A DNA stretch of 64,000 bases from Paenibacillus monticola (GCF_009664975.1 NZ_WJXB01000003.1:620001-684000), one strand, 5' to 3'. Shown: positions 53,144-63,999, counted from the stretch's first letter. Notes: generated from the sequence alone by a model not told the origin. Program-made: numbers and translations.

Positions 53144-56100
53144 TTACGGGGTGCCTACCGGTACAAGATCACCTAGTCTGATGGCAATGGCCGCAGCCTG
53201 GGCGCGGGTGAGTGCACCGTCAGGGAGAAGGGAACCGTCCTGTCCCGAGATCAGATTCTGCTTGACGCACAGGACAACTGCATCTCTGGCCCAATCCGGA
53301 ATAGATTCCGCATCCTTGAACTTCGCTAGGATGGCAGCAGCCTCCGCATTCGTGACCTGCTTGTCCACTCCCAGCAGCTTCACCGCCCGGCCGGCCATCA
53401 CCATGGCCGACAGCCGGGAAATCTCCTCATTCGGGTGGAAATTCCCATCCGCGAAGCCGGTAACCAATCCATTCTTGACGGCAATGGATAGAGCGCGGTT
53501 GTACCAGCTGTCCGTCTTCACATCGGCGAATGTAACCTGCTCCTGCTGGTTCATCAGCCCCAGTACCCGAAGCAATACTGCAGGATACTCTGCACGAGTG
53601 ATTCGGGTGTTCGGCTCGAACCGCTCTTCGGAGCGGCCCTGCATGAACAGCTTAGCCGCCGCCTCCTGGATCGTCGTCTTGGCCCAGTGGGTGTCGCTCA
53701 CATCGGCAAACGTCGGACTTTTGCTGATAAAACCAATGCTTCCGTTCCCAGTCAAAGTCAGATTGACATATACCTTGTTGCTGACAATATCCAGGGACCA
53801 AGGCACCGTAGTCCAGCTTCCGCTGCTATCCCGAAGCACAACCGCCGTAATGTCTCTTGCCGCAATCGTATCGGGCACAGCCACCTTCGCCGCAACCGAA
53901 CGGTTCTTGTAAATGCCGGACTCCTGTATATCAAAGGTAACTCCATCGCCCTCGCCCAGCAGAGTGGAACCTAGCGTCTTGGCGATTTGCGCCAACTCTG
54001 CCTTCCGGCTACTGCTGTTCTTGTCGATGGCGATCTTCAGGTCTTCGCCGGTTGTTGCCGCCGCACCGGAAGGGAAGGACAGCTCCGCAAAAGGCAGAGC
54101 TATGCGGAGCAATTGCCCGCGATCGGCTGCCTGCGCCAGCACTTTGCGATCAATAGCGAATTCATATCCGCTGACCGCTGTATCCTTGCCTTCAATCAGC
54201 AGAGTCTTGGATGTGCCGTCGCCGGTGTCGGAGATTCTGGCAACCAGACGGTTATCCAGTTTCTCCGCCTTAACTGCGGAGCCGCCGACGAGAATACCAG
54301 AATCGCCGCCGGTGCCCACACTGCCACCTGCACCTGTTCCGCTACCACCTGCGCCACCACCACCGCCGCCACCTGTGCCGGAGCCGCTTCCGCTATCACT
54401 CCACAGCACCGCCGGCATTAACGCCGATACCGCCAGGGCCTGCTTGCCGCCGTCCGGGCGCTTGGCTACGGCAATCCGGACGCCGCTGACAGCCGGAATA
54501 ACACCGTCGTCAGGAAGAAGAGTCCAGCCGCTTACGTCATCCTTGTAGCGTGGAGCAATCGTAACGCCGTCCGCCGCAGGATACACCTTGTAGACCAGCT
54601 TGGAGTCGTTTATGTCTCCCGCCGACAACACATTGACCTTCGTAGCCGCTCCATTGCCGGAAATAGCCGAGGTATAGACCATGATTTCGGTCACTACATT
54701 TACTACCGTCATTCCTTGAAGCGACTTGCTATCCGACAGCTTATAATCTGCGGACACAATCGCCGAGCCTTCGGCCAATCCCTTCACCTTTCCGTCTTCA
54801 GATACTTCGGCGGCTTCTCCCGTATACAAGGAGTAGGTCAGCTTCGCCAGATCACTGTCGGCTACAGGCACTTCCTTGTACTGAGCATTGCCGTTTGCAT
54901 CCTTGCCGACCTGTACCCGCAGGAAAGCTTCCAGCTGCCGCTCATCTTTAACGCCAAGGCTGGTCACTTTCCGCAAAATCAGGCCAACTGGCACCTGATA
55001 TCCGCCATTGGTCAGCACGACAGAGGCGCTGTTGCTGTTGCCGACCCGGTCTACAGCCTCAAACGTCAAATTCAGCGTCGGCTCAGTGCCAGTCGCAGTG
55101 ACTTCGCCGTCAAAGCGTCCATTTTTCCCAACCGTTACTGGCTGCCCGTTCACTTTCAGCACAGCATCATTGCTCGTCTGTCCGGATACCCTGATCTTGC
55201 CGCCGGCCGTTCGTGTTCCCGGAAGCGGAGTATCAATGTACAGAACCGGATCAATAGTGTCCACGGTCAAATACAACATGGTAATAGTGAAATCGCCGGT
55301 CGTCTTGTTTCTCGTCCGTAGTTCCACTGCGTAAGTGCCGTCCGTAGTGAAGGTGGAGAAGTCCAGCGTTCCGGCGCTCCCGGCTGAATGGTCTGCAAGC
55401 CCTACTTTGCCGAGCGACTTGCCGTCATAAATCGCCTCCACCTCCACATTTTGTTGATCGGAAACTACCTTAACGCTCTGTTTCTTAGCGCTGCTTAGTG
55501 CCTCCGCATAAGCGGCGGTTGCCGTCCCCATCTGGGTTGAACCTACGCCCTGTATAGACAGAACGGGCTTCGCCGGAACCGGAAGCAGCGTGTTTGCTGT
55601 ATCCACCCGCTTGGAATAATGCAGATTCTCATTCTTGTCCGCATCCTTGTCCGGCTTCACCGCCGCAGATACGCCAACGACATACTTCTCCCCGACTTTC
55701 AGCCCCTTGTAGTTGAGCGAATCGCCTTCGACCGCCTTGCCCTCCAGGCTGGAATGATCCACCTGGCTTGACTTGGAGGTCGGCGTCCAGCCGCCAAGCC
55801 GGATGCCTTCATATTTGCCGCTCTGCTCATTCCAGTACGGCTGTAATTCCTCCTCAGTGAACAGAAGGGAGCTGAAATTCTCGTACTCTGCAAGCTTCCC
55901 GTCCTTCTGCTGAAGCACCTCAATGCTGTAGCTATGCTCGTAATCGGTCTGCCCCGGCTTCTTCACCGCAGGCTTTAAGGACAACTCGAAATATCCATTG
56001 CCCGCAGGCTTGACCACCACGTCGCTAACCTCATCTGGAGCAAGTGGGTCCACCAGCTTGAACTTGTCCGCACTTGTCTTCGTTCCGAAGGTTGTGGAGG

Positions 56101-59100
56101 ATTGCAGCTCCGCCCGCAGATAATAATCTCCCTGGGCCATCAGGCCTCTGATATCTTCCGTTGCTCCAAGCAATGAAACCTGGGTAGCGTCGATCCGGGT
56201 GCTGCCCGAAGTGACACTGCCGGATACGCCACCCCCTTGATCCACCAACAGGTCCTTCGCAATCAGCACGCCCGCATCTCCGGGCGCTATAATCGCTCCG
56301 TCCGCGGAAGTGGGAGGCAGCACTGCATCTTTCGTCAGATACAGGTTGATCGTATCATCCGGCTTGGCACTAGATACCTTCCATGAAGCGGTGAAGGCGT
56401 TCGCGTCTGCGCTGTCCTGATCCAGTCTGACCTCATCCAGCTTGGACACCTCGGGGATGTTGAACAACCGAGTCTCCACCGTCTGATCCGCATACAGCTT
56501 CCAAGTACCACTGCCGGCCCGACTGGCTGGAATGGCAATATATGCTTTTCGGATCGTTTCGTTCTGCCCGGCGATTTCCTGGGTGAACGCATTGGCGTTC
56601 GGATCGTTGATTTTACGTTCATCATAGATGATCTTGTAATCGCGGCTGCTGTTGTCCTTTAGTGCAAGCTGCGGCACGGAATCACCGTAATACTGCACTT
56701 CCAGGATCGCGTTTCCGCTCACTGCCGACATTGGAATTTCATGAAGCTTGCCATCGTCAGACACCTTGATGCCGCCGATGCCCACATCCAGCAACCCGTT
56801 GTCCAGAAGACTCACACCATCGGCGAGGCTGTGATACTCAATTTCATGCAGCACGTCTTCCTTCGTTACCCATGAAGTGGCCACCGCTTCCGCCCCCTGA
56901 CCGAATACGACCAGCTTGGGCCCGGTTTCTGTGTCCTGAACCTGCAAGTAGAGCAGCCCATCCGGAAGCTTCTCGCCGGAGGTACCGAATTCAATATCGC
57001 CGTCAAAATAATAAGTTACGCCCAGATTGATGAACAGGATAGCAAAGCTGCCCCACATTTTGTCATTGTTTACACCCAGTGATACACCGGCCAGCGGCAT
57101 TCCGCCAACCATTGGTACATCGGAAGGAATCTGCAGCTTCGCGCCTACGAAGCCTTCAAAATCAATCCGGTTCTTGATCAGATTCTCCCCGACGAACAGG
57201 GAGGCTTTGCCGACAATCACATCCCAGCCCAGAACGTCTACCGTCGCCGAGGCGCTGACGAACCATGGCGTCATCCATTGGGCCGCAATCTTGGCTTCGG
57301 TCAGCATGGCCAGTTTCTCCGATTCGGGTGAAGGGCTGTAGTCCATTTTGCCGACCAGCTTGATTCCCGACTTCTTGAGTGTCATGTCGATGCTGCCGTA
57401 GAACGTAGCCGGCTCTACCCCAAAGGTGATATCGGCACCGGCCTCAAGCGTCAGCGGCACATCGCCTTCACCGGCAATCGTATCCGCCAGCTCGCGGATC
57501 GCCCCCCGGATGCCGGTCAGATAGGTCGCGCCAGTAATCAGCACGCCCGGATCGCCAAGATCCGCCTCGAAGCCGATGGCATCCGGCAGAATCCGCTTGT
57601 CCGCCACCTGTTTGAAGGCAAGCTCCACGCCTACACCCACGCTGCTTACAGTCGCGTTGAATTTAATGCCATAGGTATTGGACACATCCTCCACTTCTTG
57701 CACATAATGAACAATTGTGATTTCACCTGATGGCATGTCGCCTTCTTCCTCATCGCCCTCCTTGGGCTTGGAAACCAGTCCGATATCCTCGTTCAGATCG
57801 AATTTGAGGTTGGCGTCAATCCCCACAAAACCGTTATCATTGAACATAACATTCTTGATCTCCGACTCCACAATTTTCAAGCTGATGCCGCCGCCGAACG
57901 AAATCCCCCCTGGACGCAGGATATAATCGTTAAACTTCATGCCAAAGCCGTTGATTGAGAAGCTTGGAGCAGCGAACAGGCTTCGCTGGTTGAAATACAC
58001 ATCAGGGATCATCAGCTGGCGCAAAGGATTCAGCCGATCGGCCAAAGCTCCCGCTGCCCATGTCAAAGTCCCGTTTAGCGAATCGTCTTCTTCGCCCCCG
58101 CCTTCATCTTCTTTCTTCTGCTCCTCTTCCTCGTCCGCTTCGTCGTCGCTTTCCCCCTGGGTCAGCGATTTATTGAAACCATTGAAGAAATCCAGCGTCC
58201 ATTCGCCGTTGAAAAAGACAAAGCCGCTACCCGCCACGCTCAGGGTTCCGTCTCCTTTTGCACTCAATGTATCAAAAAAGGGCGTTTTCTCCGTATCGAT
58301 TACGTTGTCAATTCCCAGCACATTGAGCTTGCCACTCGCAAATACCATGTCTTTGCCTTCATAGGCCACCGCATTGTTGATGATGGCTGGCTCGCTCTTC
58401 GTATCCACCACGTACTCGGCGTCATCACCGCTGCCGATTTGGTTGATCATCCCGCGAATTTCCAGCAGCACCTCGTCACCGGATGCTTCCTCATCCTCAG
58501 CGCTGCCCGTGCCGCTGTCTTCTTCAGCCAGGCTCTCCTTGAATGCCTCCAGGTCTTCCTCGCTCTCGAAGGCTTCCAGATGGTAAGCGGGAATCTCCTC
58601 CGCCTGCGCCAAATACTCTCCGCCAAATTCCGGATCTGTCACTTTGGCACCCAGTACCATAGCATTCATAGCTGTAGTAAAAGAGCTTTTCAGCCCCGCA
58701 TAGGCCGCCTGGCCGGGAAGCGTATACCCCGGGAACGCCTCTGCGTAAGCTTCCTCCAAATCGCTCTTATTGGTGTTGTCATATGGAGTCGTCAGGTCGA
58801 AGGTTCTCTTGACGATGGCTAGAATACTCGCTTTTTTAATCCGCGTTTCCTCGTTATCACTGACGACAAACCGCTGGCTGGTGGTCAGATCATACAGACC
58901 GGCAGTATCCGCCGAGTCCTTATAGTCGATCTCGACCTGATATTCGCCAAGGGGTAAATCCGGCCCCAGATCCTTCTGCTCCTCGCCGTCATCATTCTTC
59001 AGGACATTGCCATCTTTATCTACCAGTTCCCCGGTTCGATAGGTGACCCGCATATCCCCTACCTGCCCGTCATTGGCGGGCTGGAGAATGACCGAATCCT

Positions 59101-60784
59101 TCACCGGCACTTTGTACCGGTTGCCGGTGGCGACTTCTTTGAAATAAAGGTCGAAATTGGGGTCCGTTGTAGCGTTTCCGGTGTTATACGCCTCAATGTT
59201 GGACAAGTTGAGGGTAATATACTTCACATCGGAGGTATACACTTCTTCCGGTGACATCGCGTATACATAGCTTGATGTAGCTTTGCCGACAGGCGGCAGC
59301 AGCACAAAATTGGCCTTACTCGACTTGTACTGTGCCTTGACCGTTTCATCCTGGATGCTCTCCAGCTTGGCTTCCGTCTCTGGACTGCTGACAGACATCA
59401 AATATTCCGGCGTTGTCGGCCAGGCCTTGCCTGTGGCGATGACTTTGAAGGAGGCCGTAACCGTCTCTCCGGGCTTGAACTTTGGCTGTATGCCCTGCTG
59501 CGCCTCCGCTGGCGTCGCTTCCTTGCGGAAGATCGCGGTCTGCGAATTGCCGGTTCGGGTCATGATCTTTCCGCTGGCATCCCGCTTGATCTTCCCGCTC
59601 GTATCCACATCGACGAATTTGAGCGCGTTATCGAGCTGCAGACTGACATTGATGCTGGATTGCTCCGTGTTGAAGGCCTCCAGATTCTCCACTTCGGCTG
59701 TGATATCAAAGACGCCTTCGTTCTCATAGCCGCTGCTGTCCTCCAGAGTCGCCAACTGATTCACAGGATCGATATAACGGATAGAAAATGCCTTGTCCGG
59801 CTGCACAATTTCCCCCAGACCGTATACCGTTTCATAGCTGTGTACAGCACCCGCAGCAATGGTATCCGGATTCCAGTACAGCGCAACCGCTGAATCTGCC
59901 GAGCCATAGTCGTTCGTGTCCGTAGTGAAATCCAGGTTCGGATTGACTTCATAGTCCCACTTGGTGTTGGCCATTTTGCTCCAGTGGCCTACTACCATTT
60001 CATTCACGATATTGATGTCATTCTCGGAAAAGTTGTTGAATCCATACGCCACTGCGCTAGTCGCCAGAGGGTCGGTGCTGTCATACTTGTCTTTCATGAC
60101 CCAATAAGCCGGCAGCGTATAGAGCGATTTCTCATCCTCGCCAATACCGGGAGGAAGCTTATCCTCGTCCACCAGTCTCCGCTCTACCTGCAGTGGAGTC
60201 TTGTAGACCTTGCCCACTTGAAAGGCCGGACCGTCGTTGCTGCCGACCATGGTGTCCAGCAGAATACGAGAGCCTACCTCTACCGTGGATTTTGTGTTAT
60301 TGACAACGAGATAGCTTACATTCACATTGCCGGCATTCATCACATCAGAAGTGTTCATATACAGCTTGATGATCTGCTTGATCTGGATGCCCTTAATCGT
60401 CCATACCGTTTCAATCTGCTTGGTTCCGTCGGTATTCTGTACAATCTGGGGAGTGCTGATCTCCGAAAAGAACGCTGCACCGAACTTGTACGGATTGCCA
60501 AAGATATAATCCGTTCCGTCAATGCGGAAGGTTGTAAAGGAAGTTTCCGGATCGTCCCCCTTGAACATCATGTTAATATTCTGATCCTTCTTGCGGATCG
60601 GTTGGCCGTCGACTGTGCGAATGGCGAAGCGCCCCGTATCATTATTGACGGTTACCTTGACGAGGGTGTTGCTCAGAACCGTTGTATCTGCCTTGCTGAT
60701 CTCATTGGCAAACGCCGAGATAGGAGAACCAAAGGTGAGGAGCACTACCAGTAAAACCGTGATCGCCTGCTTTATTCCTCTCAT
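53144..60784 (-). CDS. giant multi-domain surface protein with three SLH domains
   Basis: About 2546 residues. A signal peptide ends near residue 27 (AFANE). I do not recognise most of the body. Residues ~35-330 form a beta-rich region (VTVNNDTGRFAIRTVDG, GNVNVSYLVVNNTKS, RILLDTMVGSNDGPAF). Two acidic low-complexity stretches lie near 735-771 and 871-900. Between them and about 1300 is a block of alternating polar/hydrophobic strands with many glycines (GISFGGGISLKIVES, GVGVELAFKQ, GSIDMTLKKSGIKLVGKMDYS). Ig/fibronectin-like modules follow from about 1500 to 2090 (LYIDTPLPGTRTAGGKIRVSG), then a Big-like module and a Gly/Ser linker (about 2128-2165). A domain resembling the one before the SLH repeats of the neighbouring protein precedes three SLH repeats (about 2355-2545). 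The ATG after AAGGGG is used, six codons inside the longest frame. Confidence 0.87.
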   Translation of the reverse strand: MRGIKQAITVLLVVLLTFGSPISAFANEISKADTTVLSNTLVKVTVNNDTGRFAIRTVDGQPIRKKDQNINMMFKGDDPETSFTTFRIDGTDYIFGNPYKFGAAFFSEISTPQIVQNTDGTKQIETVWTIKGIQIKQIIKLYMNTSDVMNAGNVNVSYLVVNNTKSTVEVGSRILLDTMVGSNDGPAFQVGKVYKTPLQVERRLVDEDKLPPGIGEDEKSLYTLPAYWVMKDKYDSTDPLATSAVAYGFNNFSENDINIVNEMVVGHWSKMANTKWDYEVNPNLDFTTDTNDYGSADSAVALYWNPDTIAAGAVHSYETVYGLGEIVQPDKAFSIRYIDPVNQLATLEDSSGYENEGVFDITAEVENLEAFNTEQSSINVSLQLDNALKFVDVDTSGKIKRDASGKIMTRTGNSQTAIFRKEATPAEAQQGIQPKFKPGETVTASFKVIATGKAWPTTPEYLMSVSSPETEAKLESIQDETVKAQYKSSKANFVLLPPVGKATSSYVYAMSPEEVYTSDVKYITLNLSNIEAYNTGNATTDPNFDLYFKEVATGNRYKVPVKDSVILQPANDGQVGDMRVTYRTGELVDKDGNVLKNDDGEEQKDLGPDLPLGEYQVEIDYKDSADTAGLYDLTTSQRFVVSDNEETRIKKASILAIVKRTFDLTTPYDNTNKSDLEEAYAEAFPGYTLPGQAAYAGLKSSFTTAMNAMVLGAKVTDPEFGGEYLAQAEEIPAYHLEAFESEEDLEAFKESLAEEDSGTGSAEDEEASGDEVLLEIRGMINQIGSGDDAEYVVDTKSEPAIINNAVAYEGKDMVFASGKLNVLGIDNVIDTEKTPFFDTLSAKGDGTLSVAGSGFVFFNGEWTLDFFNGFNKSLTQGESDDEADEEEEQKKEDEGGGEEDDSLNGTLTWAAGALADRLNPLRQLMIPDVYFNQRSLFAAPSFSINGFGMKFNDYILRPGGISFGGGISLKIVESEIKNVMFNDNGFVGIDANLKFDLNEDIGLVSKPKEGDEEEGDMPSGEITIVHYVQEVEDVSNTYGIKFNATVSSVGVGVELAFKQVADKRILPDAIGFEADLGDPGVLITGATYLTGIRGAIRELADTIAGEGDVPLTLEAGADITFGVEPATFYGSIDMTLKKSGIKLVGKMDYSPSPESEKLAMLTEAKIAAQWMTPWFVSASATVDVLGWDVIVGKASLFVGENLIKNRIDFEGFVGAKLQIPSDVPMVGGMPLAGVSLGVNNDKMWGSFAILFINLGVTYYFDGDIEFGTSGEKLPDGLLYLQVQDTETGPKLVVFGQGAEAVATSWVTKEDVLHEIEYHSLADGVSLLDNGLLDVGIGGIKVSDDGKLHEIPMSAVSGNAILEVQYYGDSVPQLALKDNSSRDYKIIYDERKINDPNANAFTQEIAGQNETIRKAYIAIPASRAGSGTWKLYADQTVETRLFNIPEVSKLDEVRLDQDSADANAFTASWKVSSAKPDDTINLYLTKDAVLPPTSADGAIIAPGDAGVLIAKDLLVDQGGGVSGSVTSGSTRIDATQVSLLGATEDIRGLMAQGDYYLRAELQSSTTFGTKTSADKFKLVDPLAPDEVSDVVVKPAGNGYFELSLKPAVKKPGQTDYEHSYSIEVLQQKDGKLAEYENFSSLLFTEEELQPYWNEQSGKYEGIRLGGWTPTSKSSQVDHSSLEGKAVEGDSLNYKGLKVGEKYVVGVSAAVKPDKDADKNENLHYSKRVDTANTLLPVPAKPVLSIQGVGSTQMGTATAAYAEALSSAKKQSVKVVSDQQNVEVEAIYDGKSLGKVGLADHSAGSAGTLDFSTFTTDGTYAVELRTRNKTTGDFTITMLYLTVDTIDPVLYIDTPLPGTRTAGGKIRVSGQTSNDAVLKVNGQPVTVGKNGRFDGEVTATGTEPTLNLTFEAVDRVGNSNSASVVLTNGGYQVPVGLILRKVTSLGVKDERQLEAFLRVQVGKDANGNAQYKEVPVADSDLAKLTYSLYTGEAAEVSEDGKVKGLAEGSAIVSADYKLSDSKSLQGMTVVNVVTEIMVYTSAISGNGAATKVNVLSAGDINDSKLVYKVYPAADGVTIAPRYKDDVSGWTLLPDDGVIPAVSGVRIAVAKRPDGGKQALAVSALMPAVLWSDSGSGSGTGGGGGGGAGGSGTGAGGSVGTGGDSGILVGGSAVKAEKLDNRLVARISDTGDGTSKTLLIEGKDTAVSGYEFAIDRKVLAQAADRGQLLRIALPFAELSFPSGAAATTGEDLKIAIDKNSSSRKAELAQIAKTLGSTLLGEGDGVTFDIQESGIYKNRSVAAKVAVPDTIAARDITAVVLRDSSGSWTTVPWSLDIVSNKVYVNLTLTGNGSIGFISKSPTFADVSDTHWAKTTIQEAAAKLFMQGRSEERFEPNTRITRAEYPAVLLRVLGLMNQQEQVTFADVKTDSWYNRALSIAVKNGLVTGFADGNFHPNEEISRLSAMVMAGRAVKLLGVDKQVTNAEAAAILAKFKDAESIPDWARDAVVLCVKQNLISGQDGSLLPDGALTRAQAAAIAIRLGDLVPVGTP

Positions 60785-60819
60785 CAATCTTGACCCCTTC
60801 ATTCTTAGAATTTAAGAAG

Positions 60820-60871
60820 AAAGCCGACATCGGGAGAGGCTATTTTCCGCCTCTCCCGTTCGCCCGGCTTT
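60820..60871 (-). terminator. stem-loop between the first and second giant genes
   Basis: CGGGAGAGGC and GCCTCTCCCG form a perfect ten-base inner stem, flanked by AAAGCCG and CGGCTTT as an outer stem. On the minus strand it is followed by CTTCTT rather than a pure T run. It sits between the stop of the partial upstream gene and the start of the 2546-residue gene, so it probably reduces rather than abolishes read-through, or the downstream pair has its own promoter. Confidence 0.7.
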
Positions 60872-60900
60872 ATCCTTCGGCATAGCCACTTATGAATTGC

Positions 60901-63900
60901 TTATAATTCCATGCCGCCGATAAAGAAGGAGACGATCTCCCGCTCTCTCTCCTGTGTTCTGATGATAATGGTATACCAGCCTGTTTTCGGGAAAACGACC
61001 TGGTATTGATTCGCCGTCAGCTCTTTAAGCGGTATCTCCTCAGCGATATATTTCATCTGACCTTCCCGGTACAATCCGGAGTGATACAGAAGGGTGTACG
61101 TCGCCTGCTCATTGACAAGCTCATTCCCGCTTACGTTCATCTTGTCATAGCCAAGCACGCTGAAGGTAATTCGGTTGGTGTCGAACAACACGGTTTCCGC
61201 CAAGTTGGAGGACAGTACCTGTCCGTTGCCGGTAATAAGCAGCCCGCTGTCATTCATGACCACAACCTCCTGCGTGGTGTTTGCTGTATTGCCCACTTGA
61301 TCGGTAACGGTATAAGTGACGGTCTGCTTGCCGGTCCGGGTTAGATCGACCTTGCTAACTGTGACCTTGAGTTTGTCCGCAGTGGATACATCATCTGAGA
61401 CGCTGTAGCCGCCAAGATCCCGCAGCGGATCAAAATCCTTCTGACCCCGGACCACAGCAGTCACGGGATGCTTCAACTTGATCTCCGGCGCCGAATTATC
61501 CAGCCCATCCACCTGAATAGATGAAACAACAGTTCGGCCCAGAAGATCGCTAAGCACCGTTCTGGTGCTGCCGTTGGCATGGTAGGTAGCGGAATAGGAA
61601 TAGCTGCCGTCTGCGCCACTGATCTTGTTGGCATAGCCGTTCCCCTGAATCACCGGTACAGCTCCCGCGAACATCTGGTTAGGCTCATCGATCAGGCCAC
61701 TCAGCGTCACTTTCACCGCTCCCTTGGCATAGGTCTTGCCGCCAATGACCACCAGCTTGCTTGAAGCCAGTGGTTGCCCGTTCTCATCCACAAATTCTTG
61801 GCTGATCCGGGGCTGCCCCAGTCCGGGAGCAATGCTCTCAATGTTCTCCTCCAGAGCCGTGGTATTGCCCTGCGGATCCTGCACGATGATCCGGACCGGA
61901 TCATTCTTTAGAAGAACCGTTGGATTTTTGCCCTGCACCACCTGGAAATTCTCGCTTCCAGGGGAACTTTTCCCTACCGTAAGCACAACCCCCACAGCCA
62001 GCACAACATTTCCCTGATCATCCAAAAGGGTCTTGAAAAACTTGGAGCCGCCCACCCCGTAGGCATAGGTCTTGACCAGCGACACTTCCGGCGGGGTTCT
62101 GTCAATATTAGCGACGGTCGCCGTAACAGAGCCCGTGTTCCCCGCTTCATCCTCAAACTCGAAGGTAAACAAGCCATTATCTTTGAAAATGTAGCTGTCT
62201 CTTCCGCCATTGTTCACCATGCGCACCGGCTCAGAAGCGATAAGCTTGGCGGTGACATTCCCCCTGGTCGGACCGGTGATGTTGTATTCAACGACTCCTT
62301 CCGGCGAGGTCAAATCGATGTTGCTCACCACAGCCAGTAATTCCGCTGTACGTTCTGGGTCCGTCAGGTCTACCAGGTCAAAGGTGTAGAGGCCATTCTG
62401 CGAAATTTTGAAATTGTTGCCCTTGACCCGCTCCGCAAGAGCCGGATTATCCGCCGCAGGGGTCACCTTTATTCCTGTCGACACGGCGATGCTAAGTGAA
62501 ATGCCCCCGCTCTTCGTAGGCTTCAGTGTACTGTAAGAGGCCAGAGCATACAGCGGATCAGCCGCCGCATCGTATTGGCTCGTATCAATGGCTGCAGGAC
62601 TGCTCTCCACTCCCGAGGGGGAGCGGAATTTGGCCTTCAGTTGAAGCTGCTCGGGAGCGGACTGCGCCACGGTAACCTGCACAAAGTTCGTGTACGGTCT
62701 CCACACGCTCCATGTGGCACCGTTGTCGCTGGAGACGGAGTATTGGAAACCGTCCTTAGAGACGCTCTTCAGCTCCAGTTGCAAAGTCGCCTTGCTCTCT
62801 TCGCCAGCTTTGCTCTGAAATGCAATCAGATCGGATTGCAGAACCTCCACAGGGGAGGTATCCGCCCGGAACAAGTGGAATGTTCCTGTGTGCGTAACGG
62901 CTCCATTGCCCAGTCCGTCCCGGGCGTATACATACAGAACAAAGCCTGCCGATGTGCCCGGAGCCAGCAGATCGCTGTCAAGAACCGCCTTGCCGTCAGC
63001 CGGAAGCGGTATCCAGCCGGCGGAAGACTCATCTGGCGGAGCGGCATTCTCAGGTACCCACTGGTACTGGACGGATGTGCCGGACGGAGTGTACAGATCG
63101 GTTGCCGTCACAAGCACCGTATAGGCAGAACGAGGATAGCTTACGCCGTTCAGGCTGAACGACACTATAGGGGCGGCATTGTCGAACCGATACAGTGAAC
63201 TGTATTCATAGTAGCGGTCGGTCCCGTCTTCCTTGACCCGTACATGCAGGTACTGGTATCCATTCAGGCCGTACACTGCTGCAACAACGCTGCTGTAGAC
63301 TGATTTCGTAACGCTTTCGCCCTCATAGACAGCCTCCACCACCGTTGTCTGGTAGAGATTATCCGCCGGCCGGACGGCCGATGGACTGAAGGCGTACAGC
63401 AGTTCCTGCACTCCCGTTCCGCTAACGATAACCTCAATGTCGCGGCTCTGGATGTAGGCTTCCGGTGCTTCGGGCGCGAAAGCGATGCTAACCTGACTCG
63501 TGGAGTCGACCACAACAGGCTCACTCATCTGAAACTCGGCCGTATTGCCTGCCCGGTCGGAAGTTCTCAGGTAGAGAATGTACTCCCCGTCTTCAATCAC
63601 ATGGTTCAGAGTCGTCACGATCCGGTCCGTGGGCACAACCCGCCAGTCTAACTCGCCGGGCGACTCACCCGCCTTGACCCACTGAAATTGCAGCGAATCC
63701 GGCTCAATGCCGCTATGTTCATCCGACGCCTCAACCGTAGCCTTGACCACCGCCGTATGGTTGACGCCGGAGATGGAAGCGCCTAGAACAGGAGCTTTGT
63801 TGTCTAGCAGTATGGCGGTCTTGCCATAAATCCAGTTGGAATCGTCAAGCTTGAAGTCTGCCGCCGTCCACAGCGACAGATCATTGTAATCGCCTACTGC

Positions 63901-63999
63901 TTCGAGGGCTTTGCCGCTCGCATACGTTTCGGCGTCTGCATCGGATGCGTCCGTGTGGCTAGCCTTATACTCATTCATCCAGCCGTTGTAAGTGTCGGC
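60901..63999 (-). CDS. giant surface protein with Ig-like repeats, C-terminal part (5' end outside window)
   Basis: The frame is open to the right edge, so the visible ~1030 residues are the C-terminal part of a longer protein. Visible modules are bacterial Ig/fibronectin-like repeats with NKAPVLGASISG, DRAGNTAEF, FDNAAPIVSFSLNG and ARDGLGNGAV. A pair typical of Gram-positive surface proteins follows (NITGPTRGNVTAKLIASEPV and FTFEFEDEAGNTGSV), then a DUF5011-like module (YSVSDDVSTADKLKVTVSKVDLTRTGKQTVTYTVTD). It ends in a domain of about 120 residues closing FFIGGMEL, with no SLH repeats, sorting signal or membrane helix, so unlike its two neighbours it is not anchored at this end. Gene order and composition suggest it acts with the two SLH proteins downstream; a secreted partner or ligand of the layer is one possibility. 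Confidence 0.85.
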   Translation of the reverse strand, partial: ADTYNGWMNEYKASHTDASDADAETYASGKALEAVGDYNDLSLWTAADFKLDDSNWIYGKTAILLDNKAPVLGASISGVNHTAVVKATVEASDEHSGIEPDSLQFQWVKAGESPGELDWRVVPTDRIVTTLNHVIEDGEYILYLRTSDRAGNTAEFQMSEPVVVDSTSQVSIAFAPEAPEAYIQSRDIEVIVSGTGVQELLYAFSPSAVRPADNLYQTTVVEAVYEGESVTKSVYSSVVAAVYGLNGYQYLHVRVKEDGTDRYYEYSSLYRFDNAAPIVSFSLNGVSYPRSAYTVLVTATDLYTPSGTSVQYQWVPENAAPPDESSAGWIPLPADGKAVLDSDLLAPGTSAGFVLYVYARDGLGNGAVTHTGTFHLFRADTSPVEVLQSDLIAFQSKAGEESKATLQLELKSVSKDGFQYSVSSDNGATWSVWRPYTNFVQVTVAQSAPEQLQLKAKFRSPSGVESSPAAIDTSQYDAAADPLYALASYSTLKPTKSGGISLSIAVSTGIKVTPAADNPALAERVKGNNFKISQNGLYTFDLVDLTDPERTAELLAVVSNIDLTSPEGVVEYNITGPTRGNVTAKLIASEPVRMVNNGGRDSYIFKDNGLFTFEFEDEAGNTGSVTATVANIDRTPPEVSLVKTYAYGVGGSKFFKTLLDDQGNVVLAVGVVLTVGKSSPGSENFQVVQGKNPTVLLKNDPVRIIVQDPQGNTTALEENIESIAPGLGQPRISQEFVDENGQPLASSKLVVIGGKTYAKGAVKVTLSGLIDEPNQMFAGAVPVIQGNGYANKISGADGSYSYSATYHANGSTRTVLSDLLGRTVVSSIQVDGLDNSAPEIKLKHPVTAVVRGQKDFDPLRDLGGYSVSDDVSTADKLKVTVSKVDLTRTGKQTVTYTVTDQVGNTANTTQEVVVMNDSGLLITGNGQVLSSNLAETVLFDTNRITFSVLGYDKMNVSGNELVNEQATYTLLYHSGLYREGQMKYIAEEIPLKELTANQYQVVFPKTGWYTIIIRTQEREREIVSFFIGGMEL

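Noticed and set aside
53151..60754. Plus-strand frames up to about 255 codons opposite the 2546-residue gene
   Set aside because: Same reasoning: antisense shadows with no start signals or recognisable motifs, while the minus-strand frame has a signal peptide, domains and SLH repeats.
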